From: Ovis canadensis
Lineage: Eukaryota; Chordata; Mammalia; Artiodactyla; Bovidae
DNA length: 64,000 nucleotides
Reading direction: 5' to 3'
Assembly (NCBI RefSeq): GCF_042477335.2
Contig: NC_091255.1
Coordinates: 24,406,501-24,470,500 of the forward strand
This document shows, one piece after another, positions 10,244-21,334 of this stretch. Each line of letters begins with the position of its first letter. Positions within the stretch are counted from its first letter, which is position 1. The notes below the pieces were generated by a model, which was not told the DNA's origin, ran no database searches, and was given only the letters and a program-made list of their open reading frames with translations. The translations under genes and the position numbers were made by a program.

Positions 10244-10559
10244 CCCAAGGGAAGGCAGCCAGTCCTACCTGGAACCCCAGCTGTCTTTCTCTTTCAGATG
10301 CAAAAATCTCCTGACATCTCTGTGGAGGTGGAGGCTACTTGTTGCTCTGCCTGTGGTCTCCCAGGGGCGCCTGGGGCACCTAGTACCCTGGAATGTCCCC
10401 CTCCCGCAGGCATCAGGGGTCTTCCAGGGCTCCCGTCCTTTCCCACCTTCCAGCATCTCTGTATCTGAAGACCCAAGGCTGGGTCTGACCTGGGAACAGA
10501 TCTTGGTGCAAAGGCTTGCTGCCTCCACCCCCATACCGGCTCCTGGGAGTTGATCAAGG
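9544..10559. other. Upstream flank of the ASIC2a promoter
   Basis: Unique sequence leading into the GC-rich promoter, with one (CA)n tract at 10,201-10,242. No gene or transposon recognised. GC content rises from about 10,250. Confidence 0.5.
10201..10242. repeat. (CA)21 microsatellite
   Basis: A perfect CA run of about 42 bp, some 1.4 kb upstream of the ASIC2a start codon. Confidence 0.98.
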
Positions 10560-10972
10560 TACCTTCCTGCCACCTATAGGGGGCGGCTGTCACGTCCTCC
10601 ATCCCGGGGAGGGGGACTGGTTCTCCCCCTGCGGGGAGAGGTCCTCACTTGCTCCCTCCAAAACAGACCAAAACCAAACTTTCACCGGGCCCCTGGGGCT
10701 CCCAGCAGCCCTCGCCCCCGCCCCCACGGCCCTCTCCCCATCCCAACAGCCTGCTGGTGGAGGGGGTGAGGGAGGGCGGCTCTCTTGGTGCCCTCCGGGT
10801 CCTCGCTTTTCCTGGCGGGGGGTGGGATGAGGGTGGCCGGGCGGGGTTGGAAGACAGACGAGTCCCCTTCCGGAGCCCCCAGCCTCCTGGTCCTTGCCTC
10901 TCCGCGGCCGCGCGCGCTGCCTACTCTCCGAGGAGGAGGCGCGAGCCGCGGACCGCCCGGCATTTGGAATTC

Positions 10973-10987
10973 TGCCCAATAAAAGGG
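10973..10987 (+). promoter_or_regulatory. CCAAT-like and TATA-like core elements
   Basis: 'gcccaataaaagggg' combines a CCAAT-like pentamer and an 'aataaaag' TATA-like box within the CpG-rich region. It is the best core promoter candidate, unproven. Confidence 0.4.
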
Positions 10988-11086
10988 GGGCCTGGAGGAC
11001 GAGAGGAGAGGAGGGACGGAGGCCGGAGGCGAGAAAGGCGATCCGGAGTCCAAAACAGCACGGGCGGAGGAGAGGACCCGAGCGGC

Positions 11087-11110
11087 CGCGGCGGCGGCGG
11101 CGGCGGCGGG
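11087..11110. repeat. (CGG)n trinucleotide tract
   Basis: Seven or so CGG units after a NotI-like GCGGCCGC, inside the predicted ASIC2a 5' UTR. Confidence 0.95.
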
Positions 11111-11177
11111 GGCCCCTGAAGCTCGGCCGCTGCGCCCGCCTGCAGTGCATCAGCGTGGCTGCCCTGACATCCCCAGG

Positions 11178-11321
11178 ATGCTGAACACGGGGCATTATGC
11201 ACTGGTTAACAGGCTCCGAGCTGCTGAGCGACTTGTTTTAAGCATTTTCTCCCTCGCTCTCGCTTTTAATCTTGTCTCTAGTGGCGTGTGTAGGGGGGAG
11301 GACTTTATTTCCATTGGCTAA
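11178..11321 (+). promoter_or_regulatory. Upstream ORF in the ASIC2a leader, 47 codons
   Basis: ATG at 11,178 with A at -3 opens a frame that ends at TAA 11,319-11,321. It stops about 316 bases before the ASIC2a start. If the transcript starts near 11,010, ribosomes would meet this ATG first, which could lower ASIC2a translation. The peptide has no recognised family. Confidence 0.4.
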
Positions 11322-11637
11322 GCTCTCCCTTCCCACCCACATCTCTTCCACATCACCTTGGTGTCTCCCTAAATAAAACCAGCCCTCCTTATCGCCTGGA
11401 AAAAATCAGGAGCTAGAGTTTGAATGGGTTTTTTTTTAATATATATATATAAACACTCACCCCTGGCAGCGTGCGGCTGGGCTCTCAGGATAAACTCCGG
11501 TGGTGCTGCCCTGCCTGATGCTGGTTTTTCCTTCCCTCCCTTGAACATCAAGCTTTAAGCAGAGCCCCGAGGACTGGGAACTCTTTCCCTGAAATCTGAT
11601 CAACCTGAAGCCAGTTGCGGAACTGCACAGGGTCCCC

Positions 11638-12192
11638 ATGGACCTCAAGGAGAGCCCCAGCGAGGGGAGCCTGCAGCCCTCTAGCATCCAGATCTTCGCC
11701 AACACCTCCACCCTCCACGGCATCCGCCACATCTTCGTCTATGGGCCGCTGACCGTCCGGCGTGTGCTCTGGGCCATGGCCTTCGTGGGCTCCCTGGGCC
11801 TGCTGCTGGTGGAGAGCTCGGAGAGGGTGTCCTACTACTTCTCTTACCAGCACGTCACCAAGGTGGACGAGGTGGTGGCCCAAAGTCTGGTCTTCCCGGC
11901 CGTGACCCTCTGCAATCTCAACGGCTTCCGTTTCTCCAGGCTCACCACCAATGACCTGTACCACGCCGGGGAACTGCTGGCGCTGCTGGACGTCAACCTG
12001 CAGATCCCCGACCCACACCTGGCCGACCCCACGGTGCTGGAGGCGCTGCAGCGAAAGGCCGACTTCAAGCACTACAGACCCAAGCAGTTCAGCATGCGGG
12101 AGTTCCTGCACCGCGTGGGCCATGACCTGAAGGATATGATGCTCTACTGCAAGTTCAAGGGGCAGGAGTGCGGCCACCAGGACTTCACCACC
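11638..12192 (+). CDS. ASIC2: ASIC2a first coding exon (acid-sensing ion channel 2, N-terminal 185 residues)
   Basis: Encodes the N-terminal part of acid-sensing ion channel subunit 2, splice form a, a proton-gated sodium channel of the degenerin/ENaC family. It assembles as homo- or heterotrimers with ASIC1 or ASIC3 in the plasma membrane of neurons. In order: cytosolic N-terminus (1-38) with the conserved His-Gly gating motif at H27-G28; first membrane segment about 39-61 (from the RRVLWAMAF stretch to about residue 61); then extracellular wrist, palm and finger. H72, reported as needed for acid gating of ASIC2a, is present. FPAVTLCNLN at 86-95 is a family signature. C171 and C178 should pair in the finger, and C92 needs a partner in a later exon. 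The start has a good context (gtcccc-ATG-g). The exon ends in phase 0 at GTGAGT. The second membrane segment and pore lie in exons outside the window. The unspliced frame runs on to 12,765 but that part is intron. Confidence 0.97.
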
Positions 12193-12198
12193 GTGAGT
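12193..12198 (+). promoter_or_regulatory. ASIC2: 5' splice donor of ASIC2a exon 1
   Basis: ACC|GTGAGT follows codon 185. It matches the consensus donor and falls exactly where the ASIC2 isoforms are known to join their shared downstream exons. Confidence 0.93.
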
Positions 12199-15165
12199 AC
12201 TTGGCATCAGCTCCTTTCTGTGCTTGGTCCTTTGGAGAAGTGCCACGCTGGTGGCCTCTGGCTCGGTTTGAGGTCTCTCTGTGCTTTGGAGCAGAAGGGA
12301 GAGCCATGCCTCAGGTTGAAGGCCAAGAGGGGAGTTGGCCAGAGTTGTTGGAACTGGCAGGAGGCGTCTGCCCGCTGGGATGGGGCACTGTTGTCTGGCC
12401 GGATGTGCAGGGCCAGCGGGGGGGCCTGGCTTTGGGCGATGGCTCAGCCAGATGTGCCGAGTTGCCTTCCACCCACCCAAAGGGAGGAGGCTCGAGCGGT
12501 CCGTGGTCCAGGGCACTTGGTGTCTGAGCTGTGTGATTGGAACAGCTTGTCATTGACGAGTGGCATTTTTTTCTCCCCTCTCTCTCTCTGCTCGGAAGTA
12601 GCATCAGGCACTGCATCCTGTGGGTTGGGCTGGAGCTTAAAGCTGCCAGAGAAGGGGGTGTGGGGCCCCAGGCAGTCTGGCTGGTTCCAGTGGCTTTGGG
12701 AGCTTGCTGGAGCAGGTGATGCTGCAAAGGTGTGGAATTGCTGCCTTTTCCTGTGTGAATTCTGAGCTCCGTGTCAGGAGAGGAGAGGCCTGGGGCCCCA
12801 GGGTCTCTGTCTGGTCTGCTGGCAGGTCAAAAGCAGAGATGTCCAGGGTGCTTGGCCCAGAGAGGAGGGTTCAGATGGAGGCAGGATGGTCTGTGACATG
12901 CCTGTGAGGGCAAAGCATTGCAGGCTGGCTGGTCTGGGAGTTTCAGCTGGAAACTCAGAGGCTCAGTTTGCTATCTGTATGATGATGATTGCTTAACAAC
13001 GTGGAGACGAGAGGAGTGGTGTGGGGAGGGGGCGAGCAGCGGTGAGATGCCAAAGCCTGGAGGAGGAGTGTGGAGCTGAGTAAAGAGCAAAAGTGGAGGG
13101 GAGGTGGCTTCCTTTCAGGCAGGGGCTTCCTGGAGGGGCAGAGAAAGGATGGGAGGAGAGCTGTGTCTGCCTAATTAGTGGGCTGCTGAGCAGAACTTGG
13201 CACCACAGGTCTGATTGCTGCTGCCGACAGCTCCTTGCTCCCAGGAGGGCCTGGGACAGCAGGGGCCTTGGGACCCTCTGGAAGCCCAGAGTGGCTGCTT
13301 CTCCCAAAGCTGCCTTAGAGCTTTTGAGTCTCAGAACCTTGAGCCAAATTGCAGTCATAAGTTCGGTGTGGCAAATGGCAGAGAGACCCGACTCTGTTGT
13401 CAGCTCTCGTCTGAGGTCCTCTGCTTAATTAAGACATGCCCTACCTTGCTCTGTGATACATCCATTCCCCGCCTGCTCTCAGATCCACTGCCTTACCAGC
13501 CTCTTGCTCTGAGTTTCTTTTAACGCTACAACCAATCTCTGCCCATAGCCTCTGTGCTTGCTGTGGGCTGTCTCTGGTCTTCTCTAGAAAAGCCAAGAAT
13601 GCTTGAGTGTTGGGGGGCGGGGAAGGAGAGGGTACTGCTGCTCGCTGCCTGTAGAGCTCTCTTTCTTGGGGGAGCTGTTCTGTGTGATTTGTTTGAAACA
13701 CTGTGCAAAAGGGCCCAGCAGAATCAGGCTGTGGTATATGGAAGCTGAAGAGGAAGCGGGTCTGAGCTGGGGGAAGGGACCAGCAGTCCTGAAGCCTTTC
13801 TAAATTGGAGCAAACAGGATCCAAAAACATGTCACGCACAAATGATGTCTTAGGTGGCTTGGGAAGAGATGGGGGGAAAACCTCATTCTTGGAAGCTGAA
13901 ACCATCATTGTATCCACCCCGTGCTTTCTAGTGCCGTGGCAACGCTCAGCTTCTCCTCTGCACCACGCAGCTCAGACACACACTCAGCTGTTCCTCTGTC
14001 TGCCTGAACATGCATGGAACATGCAGAGAGAGAGAGAGGGTGGCACCAGAGCCACCGTGGTGGGTAGCAGCCTCAGGACCAAGTTCTCTCAAGCATCCAC
14101 ATGACCACATGTCCACCTAGTGACTTCCTCTCAACTCATGACCAAGTTCCATTTAGAAGTAAAGGTTCTCTGATCCCCGGCTGCTGTTTCATACTCAGCC
14201 TGTCATTTGGGTCCCTGGGGTCCCCAGAGGCCAAAGATCAGGCCTTAAACCCTGACCTGAGCCTTTGACCTTGCCAGGTTCTCACTTCGATAGGGAAGCT
14301 GCCTGTGGAAATAAATGCCAAGTGACATCTCATTATCTGTCATCCTCACCGGATTCAAGACTGACCTAGGTTGAGTGCCCTTCTTTGGACTGACCCTCAG
14401 TCTTCCCCCTGCATTGAAAAGGGGATGGGTCTCAGGGCTGGATTGTGTGCAATAGGGCAGGAGAGTGTCGGAAAGGGCACCCACTCCGGGAATCCTGGAG
14501 CAGTCTCCAGGCGGGACGCCGATCTGTTTCGCCCGTTGGTCACAATGAGCAGCCAGGCTCCAAGGGTGGGCCATGATGTCATGTTTGTTCCAGGACCTTG
14601 CAGTGAAGCCTAATCCTTCCCACTCACCCTGGTCTCCCTGGCCTCTTGGTCTGGGGTCCAGGTGTATTTGTCCTTGGCCTGGGGTGTACCAGAGGAGTGT
14701 GAGACCTCACAGGTGGCTATGGGAGAAGTCAGCTCACCATCTTTCTCTCTCATTGATTCTCTGTATCCCGCACCCCTCTCCTTTTGGTTCATTTGCTGGA
14801 CTCTCCCTGGGTTTGTCCTACACTGGGTGAGCTTCTCTGTGAGCTATGGCTGGCTTAGTAGACCAGTAAAGTGTGGGGGAGGGACTGTCCCAGGTGGATC
14901 ATTTTTCCCGTTTTTCTTTTTCTGTAAAGCGCACCTAGTGCCATCTCCAGGGCTAATGCTTTTGCAGACGCTTCCTTATTCCAAGTTCTTAGCTGGTGAG
15001 CAGTGAAGTGCATAATACCCTTTAATTAGCGAACGAGCCATGATTCGAGCAGAGCGAAAGACTGTCAGCGGAGGTTAAAAGTCCCAGAAGCCGTGTGTGG
15101 GACTCTGATTGCCATGTAAACAGGTGTGCTCCATGCTTGGGCTGGTATATTCTTAGCCCTCACCT
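12199..15165. other. Start of ASIC2a intron 1, repeat-free
   Basis: About 3 kb of GC-moderate unique DNA without a recognisable transposon, unusual for this window. That fits retention of regulatory sequence next to the promoter. No exon or RNA gene recognised. Confidence 0.55.
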
Positions 15166-15176
15166 AGGACCATCTG

Positions 15177-15312
15177 TGGAGAAGGCAACGGCACCCCACT
15201 CCAGTACTCTTGCCTGGAAACTCCCATGGACGGAGGAGCCTGGTAGGCTGCCGTCTATGGGGTCGCACAGAGTCGGACACGACTGAAGCGACTTAGCAGC
15301 AGCAGCAGCAGC
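15177..15312 (+). mobile_element. BOV-A2 SINE monomer
   Basis: Bov-A body from 'gagaaggcaacggcacccc' to 'gactgaagcgacttagcagcagcagc'. Flanked by a perfect 11-bp target-site duplication, AGGACCATCTG, at 15,166-15,176 and 15,313-15,323. Confidence 0.96.
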
Positions 15313-15323
15313 AGGACCATCTG

Positions 15324-16061
15324 ACTTCAGATGGGTACATACTTTTCCTTCCTGGGAAAGAAGAGGAGCATTTTGATTCAACAGTATCTACTTGGCAGAG
15401 CCTGCCCAGCTGACCTAGCGCGGAAGGAAAGGGTGAGAGGGCTCGCCATGGAGGTGTTTGTCTGGTCATGACTGGATGAGCTGAAGTTAAGATTAGAAGT
15501 AGGAAGACTTAAGTTGGAATCCCAGCTCCATCATTGCTTAAGCTTATTCCCTAGGTTGGGTTTTGTACCCTTCTCGGCACTGACTTGCTCATGGAACATC
15601 TGATTGTAACTGGTGACTTTGTAACTCACAGGGGAGAAGGAATCATGTGAGATGGTATATATGAAAGTCCTTTTGTGTGTTGTGACAATGATGCAGATGT
15701 AAGGCAGGGTTATTATCAAGATAAGTAGGAAGGTTTTTATCGTCCAGGCTGCTTGCCCTGTTTGCAGCCCACCAGAAGAGTCCGTTGATGAGTACTGCTG
15801 TCACGGTAGTGAGGAGGTTGCTACTTTCTCTGTATGGAGCCCTGGGTGAAAGCCTAGCATCGCAGGGATGGGGTTTCTTAGAGTGGAGGTCACAGCTGGA
15901 TTCAGCAGCTAACTGTTGCTGACAGGTGGCAATCCCACTGCTTGTAACTAGCACGTGACGGTTTCACGTCTTTTTTCTGCTTATCACATTGGGGTTCATC
16001 TGCCTCCAAGTTCAGGAATGCAAATGACCCCCCAGTTTGCATTTTTAACCTGATTTCCATA
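15324..16061. other. Intronic, mostly unique
   Basis: A weak MIR-like patch at about 15,490-15,560 ('aagttggaatcccagctccatcattgc'). Nothing else recognised. Confidence 0.45.
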
Positions 16062-16096
<35 letters not shown>

Positions 16097-16109
16097 CGTG
16101 CGTGCGTGT
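16062..16109. repeat. (TG)n(CG)n(TGCG)n microsatellite
   Basis: Pure TG run turning into CG and then GTGC units. The alternating purine-pyrimidine run can adopt Z-DNA. Confidence 0.97.
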
Positions 16110-16377
16110 ACTTTAAACCTGACATTTCTTAGGAAAGGCATTTCTTTCTTTTTGTATTGAAAGAAAGGTCCCTCCACAATGGCATCTTGTTAGAGGCAAT
16201 TCTCTGACTCTTAGTCATCCACATCACATGGCCTTAGAGAGAGGGGTTGGGAAGGGTTTAGCAAGCTCATATATTTGGAATTCTTGCCCCAGGTCGGTGG
16301 GTCCATAGTTAATCTTATTACTCCTTATCACAAGAGGAGCAGGTGTGTGAAGAATGGGGCCTCTGGGGAGAGATCTG

Positions 16378-16560
16378 AGTTCAATTCCAACCGTACCCCC
16401 TCTTCCCTGTATAATCTGTAATTTGTGTAAGGCAAATTTCTTAACTATACTCTCTCCATCTCTAATTAAAACCAATAACACCTGCCACTCAGAGTCGTTG
16501 TACTGATTAGGGAGGCCAAGGATGCTGAGAGCTAGCGCGGAGCAGACGCTTGGTACAAGG
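16378..16560 (+). mobile_element. MIR SINE
   Basis: 'gagttcaattccaaccgtacc', 'taaggcaaatttcttaac' and 'cctgccactcagagtcgttgtactgatta' follow MIR order with heavy divergence. Confidence 0.65.
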
Positions 16561-16934
16561 GCAGGCCCCTTGCTTTGTTCAGCATCCCATGGGAGTGTTG
16601 CCTGAGCCTTGGCTGGATGCTGGCTCTCATGACTCCAGGCCAGGGCCCTGCCCACTCTTCCACACTGTGACTCACTAACAGCTTTAGATCATGGGCAACG
16701 GCTGTGTTTGTGGGATTCTTCACTCTCATAACGTGTCAAGCGTTCCCTTTTCACAGTATGTCCGTATCAGTTCTGCTACCTGAACACCCTCCTTACCCAC
16801 CAGCTTGGCTTCCATGTCTAGCTCATGCCACTAACCTTAGCCCAGGAAGCTTGTGCTGCCCCCCGACTCCTGATGGGAGTCGAGCGGCCTGGGTACCAGG
16901 CAGGCGTCTTCTATCCAGTGTGTCCTGTGAGTGT
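16561..16934. other. Intronic, no feature seen
   Basis: Unique sequence; short ORFs only. Confidence 0.45.
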
Positions 16935-17405
16935 CTAGCACATCCATTCCTTTGTTAATCAAACAGAGCACCTCCCGTGTAGCAGGAATGGTGCTAGACC
17001 AGATCTTTGCCAGCAGAGAGCTTATAGCCCATTTCTTACCCCTCTGGATTGGGGGGCTTATTGAGAGCAGGAATCTTGTCTCATGAAACACTTTCTCTGC
17101 ATCTGTCATGCTGAATACAGGGCCTGCCCACAGTAAATACCCAGGAAAGCTGTTTTTTGGGTTTTTTTTTCAGTTCCTTGCTGTTTCCTGAACTGATCCC
17201 ACATCCTTTGCTCATGGGCGTGTCTTCTTTACATCTCTCACCTCTCTCTATGTCTATTTGTTTAAATCCTACTCATCCTTTAAACCCAGCTCTAATATCT
17301 CTGTGGCCTTCTCTGGGAAACCACTGCCAACCCCTGTCCCCATATCATAATCTAAATTAATCTCTTCCTCCCTTGTCTTCTAGACAGCCTTTGGCATACT
17401 CCTCT
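16935..17405 (+). mobile_element. L2 LINE 3' end fragments
   Basis: Two L2-like stretches: 'ttgagagcaggaatcttgtctcatg...cagggcctgcccacagtaaatac' (17,050-17,150) and 'aatcctactcatcctttaaacccagctctaatatctctgtggccttctctggga' (17,265-17,325). Order and spacing suggest two pieces, ends approximate. Confidence 0.6.
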
Positions 17406-18262
17406 GATAGAATAGTCATTATGGGTGCTTTCCCTTGCATTAGAATCATGAAGTGTTTAGGCTGAAAGGCACCTTGGAGAAGATTTAATTTAATACTTGC
17501 ATTCTTTAACCACTGATAATTTTTATACATTGTCCATTTCAGTCTCTCCTTCCTGTAAGACATGATTTTTTTTCCCTAATTTTATATTTTCAGGACTTAG
17601 AACTGCTTATCAGATGGAAAGCTCTTCCAATGTGTCATCAGAGTGTGTGAAGCAGGTTTGCAGCTTTTCAAATGTAAGGTGACTCTGATATCAACTGAAA
17701 AATGGCCATTTGGGGCTTCCCTTTACAGTGTAGGTACCCGGGATTCCCTCTGCATTGAGATGACTTGTCTCCTTATTGTTATTATTTTAATAAAACACTT
17801 TCTGATTATAGAAACAATCCATGCTCATTGAAGAAAACTTGGGAAGTGTGGGAAAGAATAAAGAAGAAAACTTTGCCCATAATAGTGTCAGATATAATCA
17901 CATGTATTATTTTGGTGTTTGGGGAGTAACTCCATTTGGTCATGCCTGGGTTCACACGTCTGTACATCTAATGACTGGTCTGGCATGCAGTATACACTCA
18001 GCCCGTGTCTGCTTGCCTTCTTCTCCCTGGGTCCCCTGGGTAGTAGCCAGAGGGTTAGAAATCCCTTCAAAGGTCCATGTAGTGTAAAAATAAAATCTAC
18101 AGATGGGCCTCCGTGGGTGTGAGCAATACCCCTTTGGTGGGATAGATTTTGTCTTATCTGCCAGGAGCATCCAGGGATAATTTGTGAGAGAAAGAGGTAC
18201 CAGCCTCTCTTAACTCAGCTTCCTTGGGTTTTAGGTTCACAACTGAACAGGAGTTGCTCTTT
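17406..18262. other. Intronic, possible ancient repeat
   Basis: 17,780-17,920 ('caatccatgctcattgaagaaaacttgggaagtg') looks like a dispersed mammalian repeat whose family I cannot name. The rest is unique. Confidence 0.35.
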
Positions 18263-18263
18263 T

Positions 18264-18518
18264 TAAAAAGTAATTTCATTTATTTGTTATTATTTTCAGC
18301 TGCACTGGGTTCTTGTTGCTGCGTGGGCTTTCCTGTAGTTGTGGCAAGTGGGGCTACTCTCTAGCTGTGGCGAGTGGCTCTGGGCACGTGGCTTTCGGTA
18401 GTTGTGGCACACGAGCTTAGTTGCTCCGGAATATGTGGAATCTTCCTGGGTCAGAGTTCGAATCTGTGTCTCCTGCGTTGGCAGGCAGATTCTTCACCAT
18501 GGAGCCACCAGGGTTAGT
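18264..18518 (-). mobile_element. CHR-type SINE
   Basis: Antisense, from 'ttcagctgcactgggttcttgttgctgcg' to 'attcttcaccatggagccaccagggttag'. Confidence 0.9.
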
Positions 18519-18836
18519 CCAAGTTACTCTTTTCTGATGGCCCTTTATTGACAGCCCAGCTGTGCGTTTACCTGAAGCCATCTTGGGCCTGTGTGTGTTA
18601 TGTTTGCCAGACTGAACCAGAGGTGTGTTTATTGAACCCCAATTGGATCTTCTGGCAGGCTTAATCTCGTTCCGGGATGAGAGCCTCCTCATGACCATGA
18701 GGACCGTGGACTGTAAAGACCACGAGGTTCTCCTGCCTGGTCATCTCTGCCTGCCTCAGCACAGTCTATAGACCCCGACTTACCCTAACCTGAGAAGTTT
18801 CTAGGCTCTATATATCAAAATGGTATGCATTGCATC
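18519..18836. other. Intronic, no feature seen
   Basis: Unique sequence. Confidence 0.4.
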
Positions 18837-19048
18837 GGGCTTCCCAGGTGGTGCTAGTGGTAAAGCAGCCACCTGCCAATGCGGGAGATGTAAGAGACAT
18901 AGGTTTGATCCCTGGGTCGGGAAGATCCCCTGGAGGAGAGTATAACAACCCACTCCAGTATTCGTGCCTGGAGAGTCCCACGGACAGAAGAGCCTGGAGG
19001 GCTACAGTCCGTGGGGTAGCACACGACTGAAGAGACTTAGCATGCACG
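18837..19048 (+). mobile_element. Bov-tA SINE
   Basis: Starts 'cgggcttcccaggtggtgctagtggtaaag' and ends 'gactgaagagacttagcatgcacgc'. 'cattgcat' recurs on both flanks as a probable target-site duplication. Confidence 0.93.
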
Positions 19049-20245
19049 CATATACATTGCATTGGATGCAAAGTAAATGAGAGCTCTCATTCCTGAAGTT
19101 GCTTGGAAGTCTTGTGCATATTTGCCATGCTCTTGGAGGGGCAACCTCTGCCCAGCTGAGCGGGTGGTTTTCCATGGCGCCAGCCTCTGGTGGGGATCTT
19201 CTGGTTTGCAGAGTGTTGGGTCGTGTCTTTCTGGCAGTAAAGCTTTCAGGGCTGTGTTGACTTCTCTCTGATGTGATGAAGGGCTGGGATTCTAACTAGG
19301 AGTGAACGTTACAATAATCCAAACCATCTGCCTGCCAAGAAAGGCTAAGGCCGCATCAGGCCACGGGGCTGGCACCTAGTTGCTCTATGTTTCCACTTTT
19401 GTCCCTGGGAGCTCTTAGACCTCCAGAATTGCTGACGGAAGAAGGCTGCCCGAGAGCTCACTGAATTGGAAATAGGGTCTTTCCCCTTGCTCCAGTGGCT
19501 CCCTTTTCCTTTCTACAGAAAATCTTTCCCTTAATGATGAGATGAACTCTAGACAATTTTCTATAAAGTTTCTGAAACCTAGTTTGCTACCAATTTCTAG
19601 CGTAAGAACTGAAATGGGATGCCATGTAAAAAGTCCCCCACAACTGAATTGGTAGCTTTTTTATTTTTAATTTTTTTTGAATTGGTAGCTTTTAGCACCA
19701 AACTTGTTGTCAGAGGCATTGTTCCCATAGAGCAGTTCATATTTCAAAGAACCAAGTAATCCCATTTTCTCCAGCAGAACAAAAATATGTCACCTGGGTC
19801 TAGAGATATCTGAAAGTGTGCTGTGTGCTGTCTCTTTTTGTGTCGGAGTGTTTGTGTTTGATGGAGCAAGGTGGCCATATCAAACTTGACCAGCAGGGCT
19901 ATTTGACCCATGATCTATTGTAACCTGAAACTGATGGCCTTCATCACCTCTGCAAATTTGAAATTCCATGTATCATAATTCTCCCCTGCAATGGACTTCA
20001 AGCCAGTCCATACAGATGGGGCTTAGTGGTTACTGGAAGCCTGTGACAGGAGCCTGTTTGTCAGAATGGGCCTGATTTGAGAACATTCTGCAGAGGGTCA
20101 TCCTTTGGTTGTGAACGCATGCCTCCATCTCCCAGCACTTATTTTCTCATGACTCAGGTCCCTTCCCTATCGATTACCTCACTGGCCAAGGAAGTCTGTA
20201 TTCAGGAGAAATAAAGCATGAAGCGCAGAAGGAACGTATTTGCCT
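19049..20245. other. Intronic, unique apart from a tiny insertion
   Basis: No gene. Contains the duplicated 16-mer described at 19,645-19,693. Confidence 0.45.
19645..19693 (-). repeat. 16-bp direct repeat around a T-rich insert
   Basis: 'tgaattggtagctttt' occurs at 19,645-19,660 and 19,678-19,693, separated only by about 17 T/A-rich bases. This is the structure of an L1-mediated insertion truncated down to its poly(A) tail, or of local slippage. Confidence 0.6.
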
Positions 20246-20249
20246 GCGT

Positions 20250-20400
20250 TTATTGACTTCTGTTGATGGAGTTGACCCAACCTTGGGCAAGATAATTAGC
20301 TTTCCTGGGCCTCAGTTTCTTTACTTGTAAGATGAGCAGACTCAAGTAGGTGATTACTAAGGATGTGCCAATTTGTAGAACCCTAATATAGTAGAACACA
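20250..20400 (+). mobile_element. MIR SINE
   Basis: 'aaccttgggcaagataattagctttcctgggcctcagtttctttacttgtaag' is a clear MIR core. Confidence 0.75.
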
Positions 20401-21108
20401 ATCAAGGTTTATTTTCTGATCTCACATTTGTTCATTGAATCTACAATTTTATGTTTGGAGGCAAGGAGTGGATGTTATTTAGTAACCAGATATGCTTATC
20501 TATTTATTTGTGTTATGTAGATAGAGCTGTACAACGGAAGGAAAAATACCCTGATACCCTGTGTGGCTGTAGCAGAAACAGGGAAGCACCGAACCCTACA
20601 GTCAGAACTGCCCATGAGCCCTGTGTGTGGTTGCAGTCGATCAGTCTGCCTAAGTCTCCGTCACGCTGGTCCTAGAGTTGTGAGCAGGGGTCTGTGTTCA
20701 AGTTAGCAAGGGCGTTTGTGAAAGACGCTGTAAGATGCTCCATCCAGACCCTCCCTCCTGCTGCTGGGGCTACAGCTCCTGACAATGGCTCCTATCTGCC
20801 CTGAGACCAGAAGGACGCCCTTGGTCCCTAGACAGCTGGCAGTGCCTGTCTAGGAGATAGCTGAGAAGTTATACACCTCCCCACCGCCTGGGGGCAGCCA
20901 GGGGCCAGCAACGGACTGACCCAGGTGCTCACAATGCCAGGCGTCTCAAGACCCCAGAAATTATAGAGTGCCGTTTTTCACGCTCCCGAGCTTTCCATGG
21001 GGTCAGGCTGAGCTCCGTCTCCCCCAGACACCACTTTGCTTACGTCTTCGCCCTTCCCTATCCTGCGTGCCTCCACTCCCTTCTAGGCTTTTCCCGAATT
21101 CATCAGCC
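20401..21108. other. Intronic, no feature seen
   Basis: Unique sequence. Confidence 0.4.
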
Positions 21109-21120
21109 CTTCAATAAATT

Positions 21121-21334
21121 GTCTTCCCTGGTGGCTCAGATGGTAAAGCATCTGTCAGCAATGCGGGAGACCTGGGTTCGTATTCCTGGATTGGGAAGAT
21201 CCCCTGGAGAAGGAAAGGGCAACCCACTCCAGTACTCTTGCCTGGAAAATTCCATGGACCGAGGAGCCTGGTAGGCTACAGTCCATGGGGTCACAAAGAG
21301 TCAGACAGGACCAAGCGACTTCACTTCACTTTCA
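21121..21334 (+). mobile_element. Bov-tA SINE
   Basis: Complete head and body. Perfect 12-bp target-site duplication CTTCAATAAATT at 21,109-21,120 and 21,335-21,346. Confidence 0.96.

Larger units (their letters stand above)
10560..11637 (+). promoter_or_regulatory. ASIC2: ASIC2a promoter and 5' UTR region (CpG-rich)
   Basis: Very GC- and CpG-rich, most strongly at 10,890-11,130 (CCGCGGCCGCGCGCG, CGGCGG runs), then falling into an AT-richer leader before the start codon. CpG islands of this kind commonly mark promoters of neuronal genes. A CCAAT/TATA-like pair at 10,973-10,987 would place a start site near 11,010-11,020, giving a 5' UTR of about 620 bases in a single exon with the coding start. 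This is inference; the exact transcription start is not visible. The AT-rich 'ttaatatatatatataaac' near 11,437-11,452 could be a weak alternative TATA. Confidence 0.7.

Noticed and set aside
10590..11195. Several 90-200 codon ORFs on both strands in the promoter
   Set aside because: Proline/arginine-rich, mutually overlapping, stop-poor because of GC content.
11548..12516. 322-codon ORF antisense to ASIC2a exon 1
   Set aside because: It is the mirror of a GC-rich coding exon and runs into the intron; no domain, no promoter context. Long antisense ORFs are expected in such composition.
12193..12765. Read-through extension of the ASIC2a frame to 375 codons
   Set aside because: A consensus donor sits at 12,193 and the residues after 185 do not resemble any ASIC; the known protein continues in a downstream exon.
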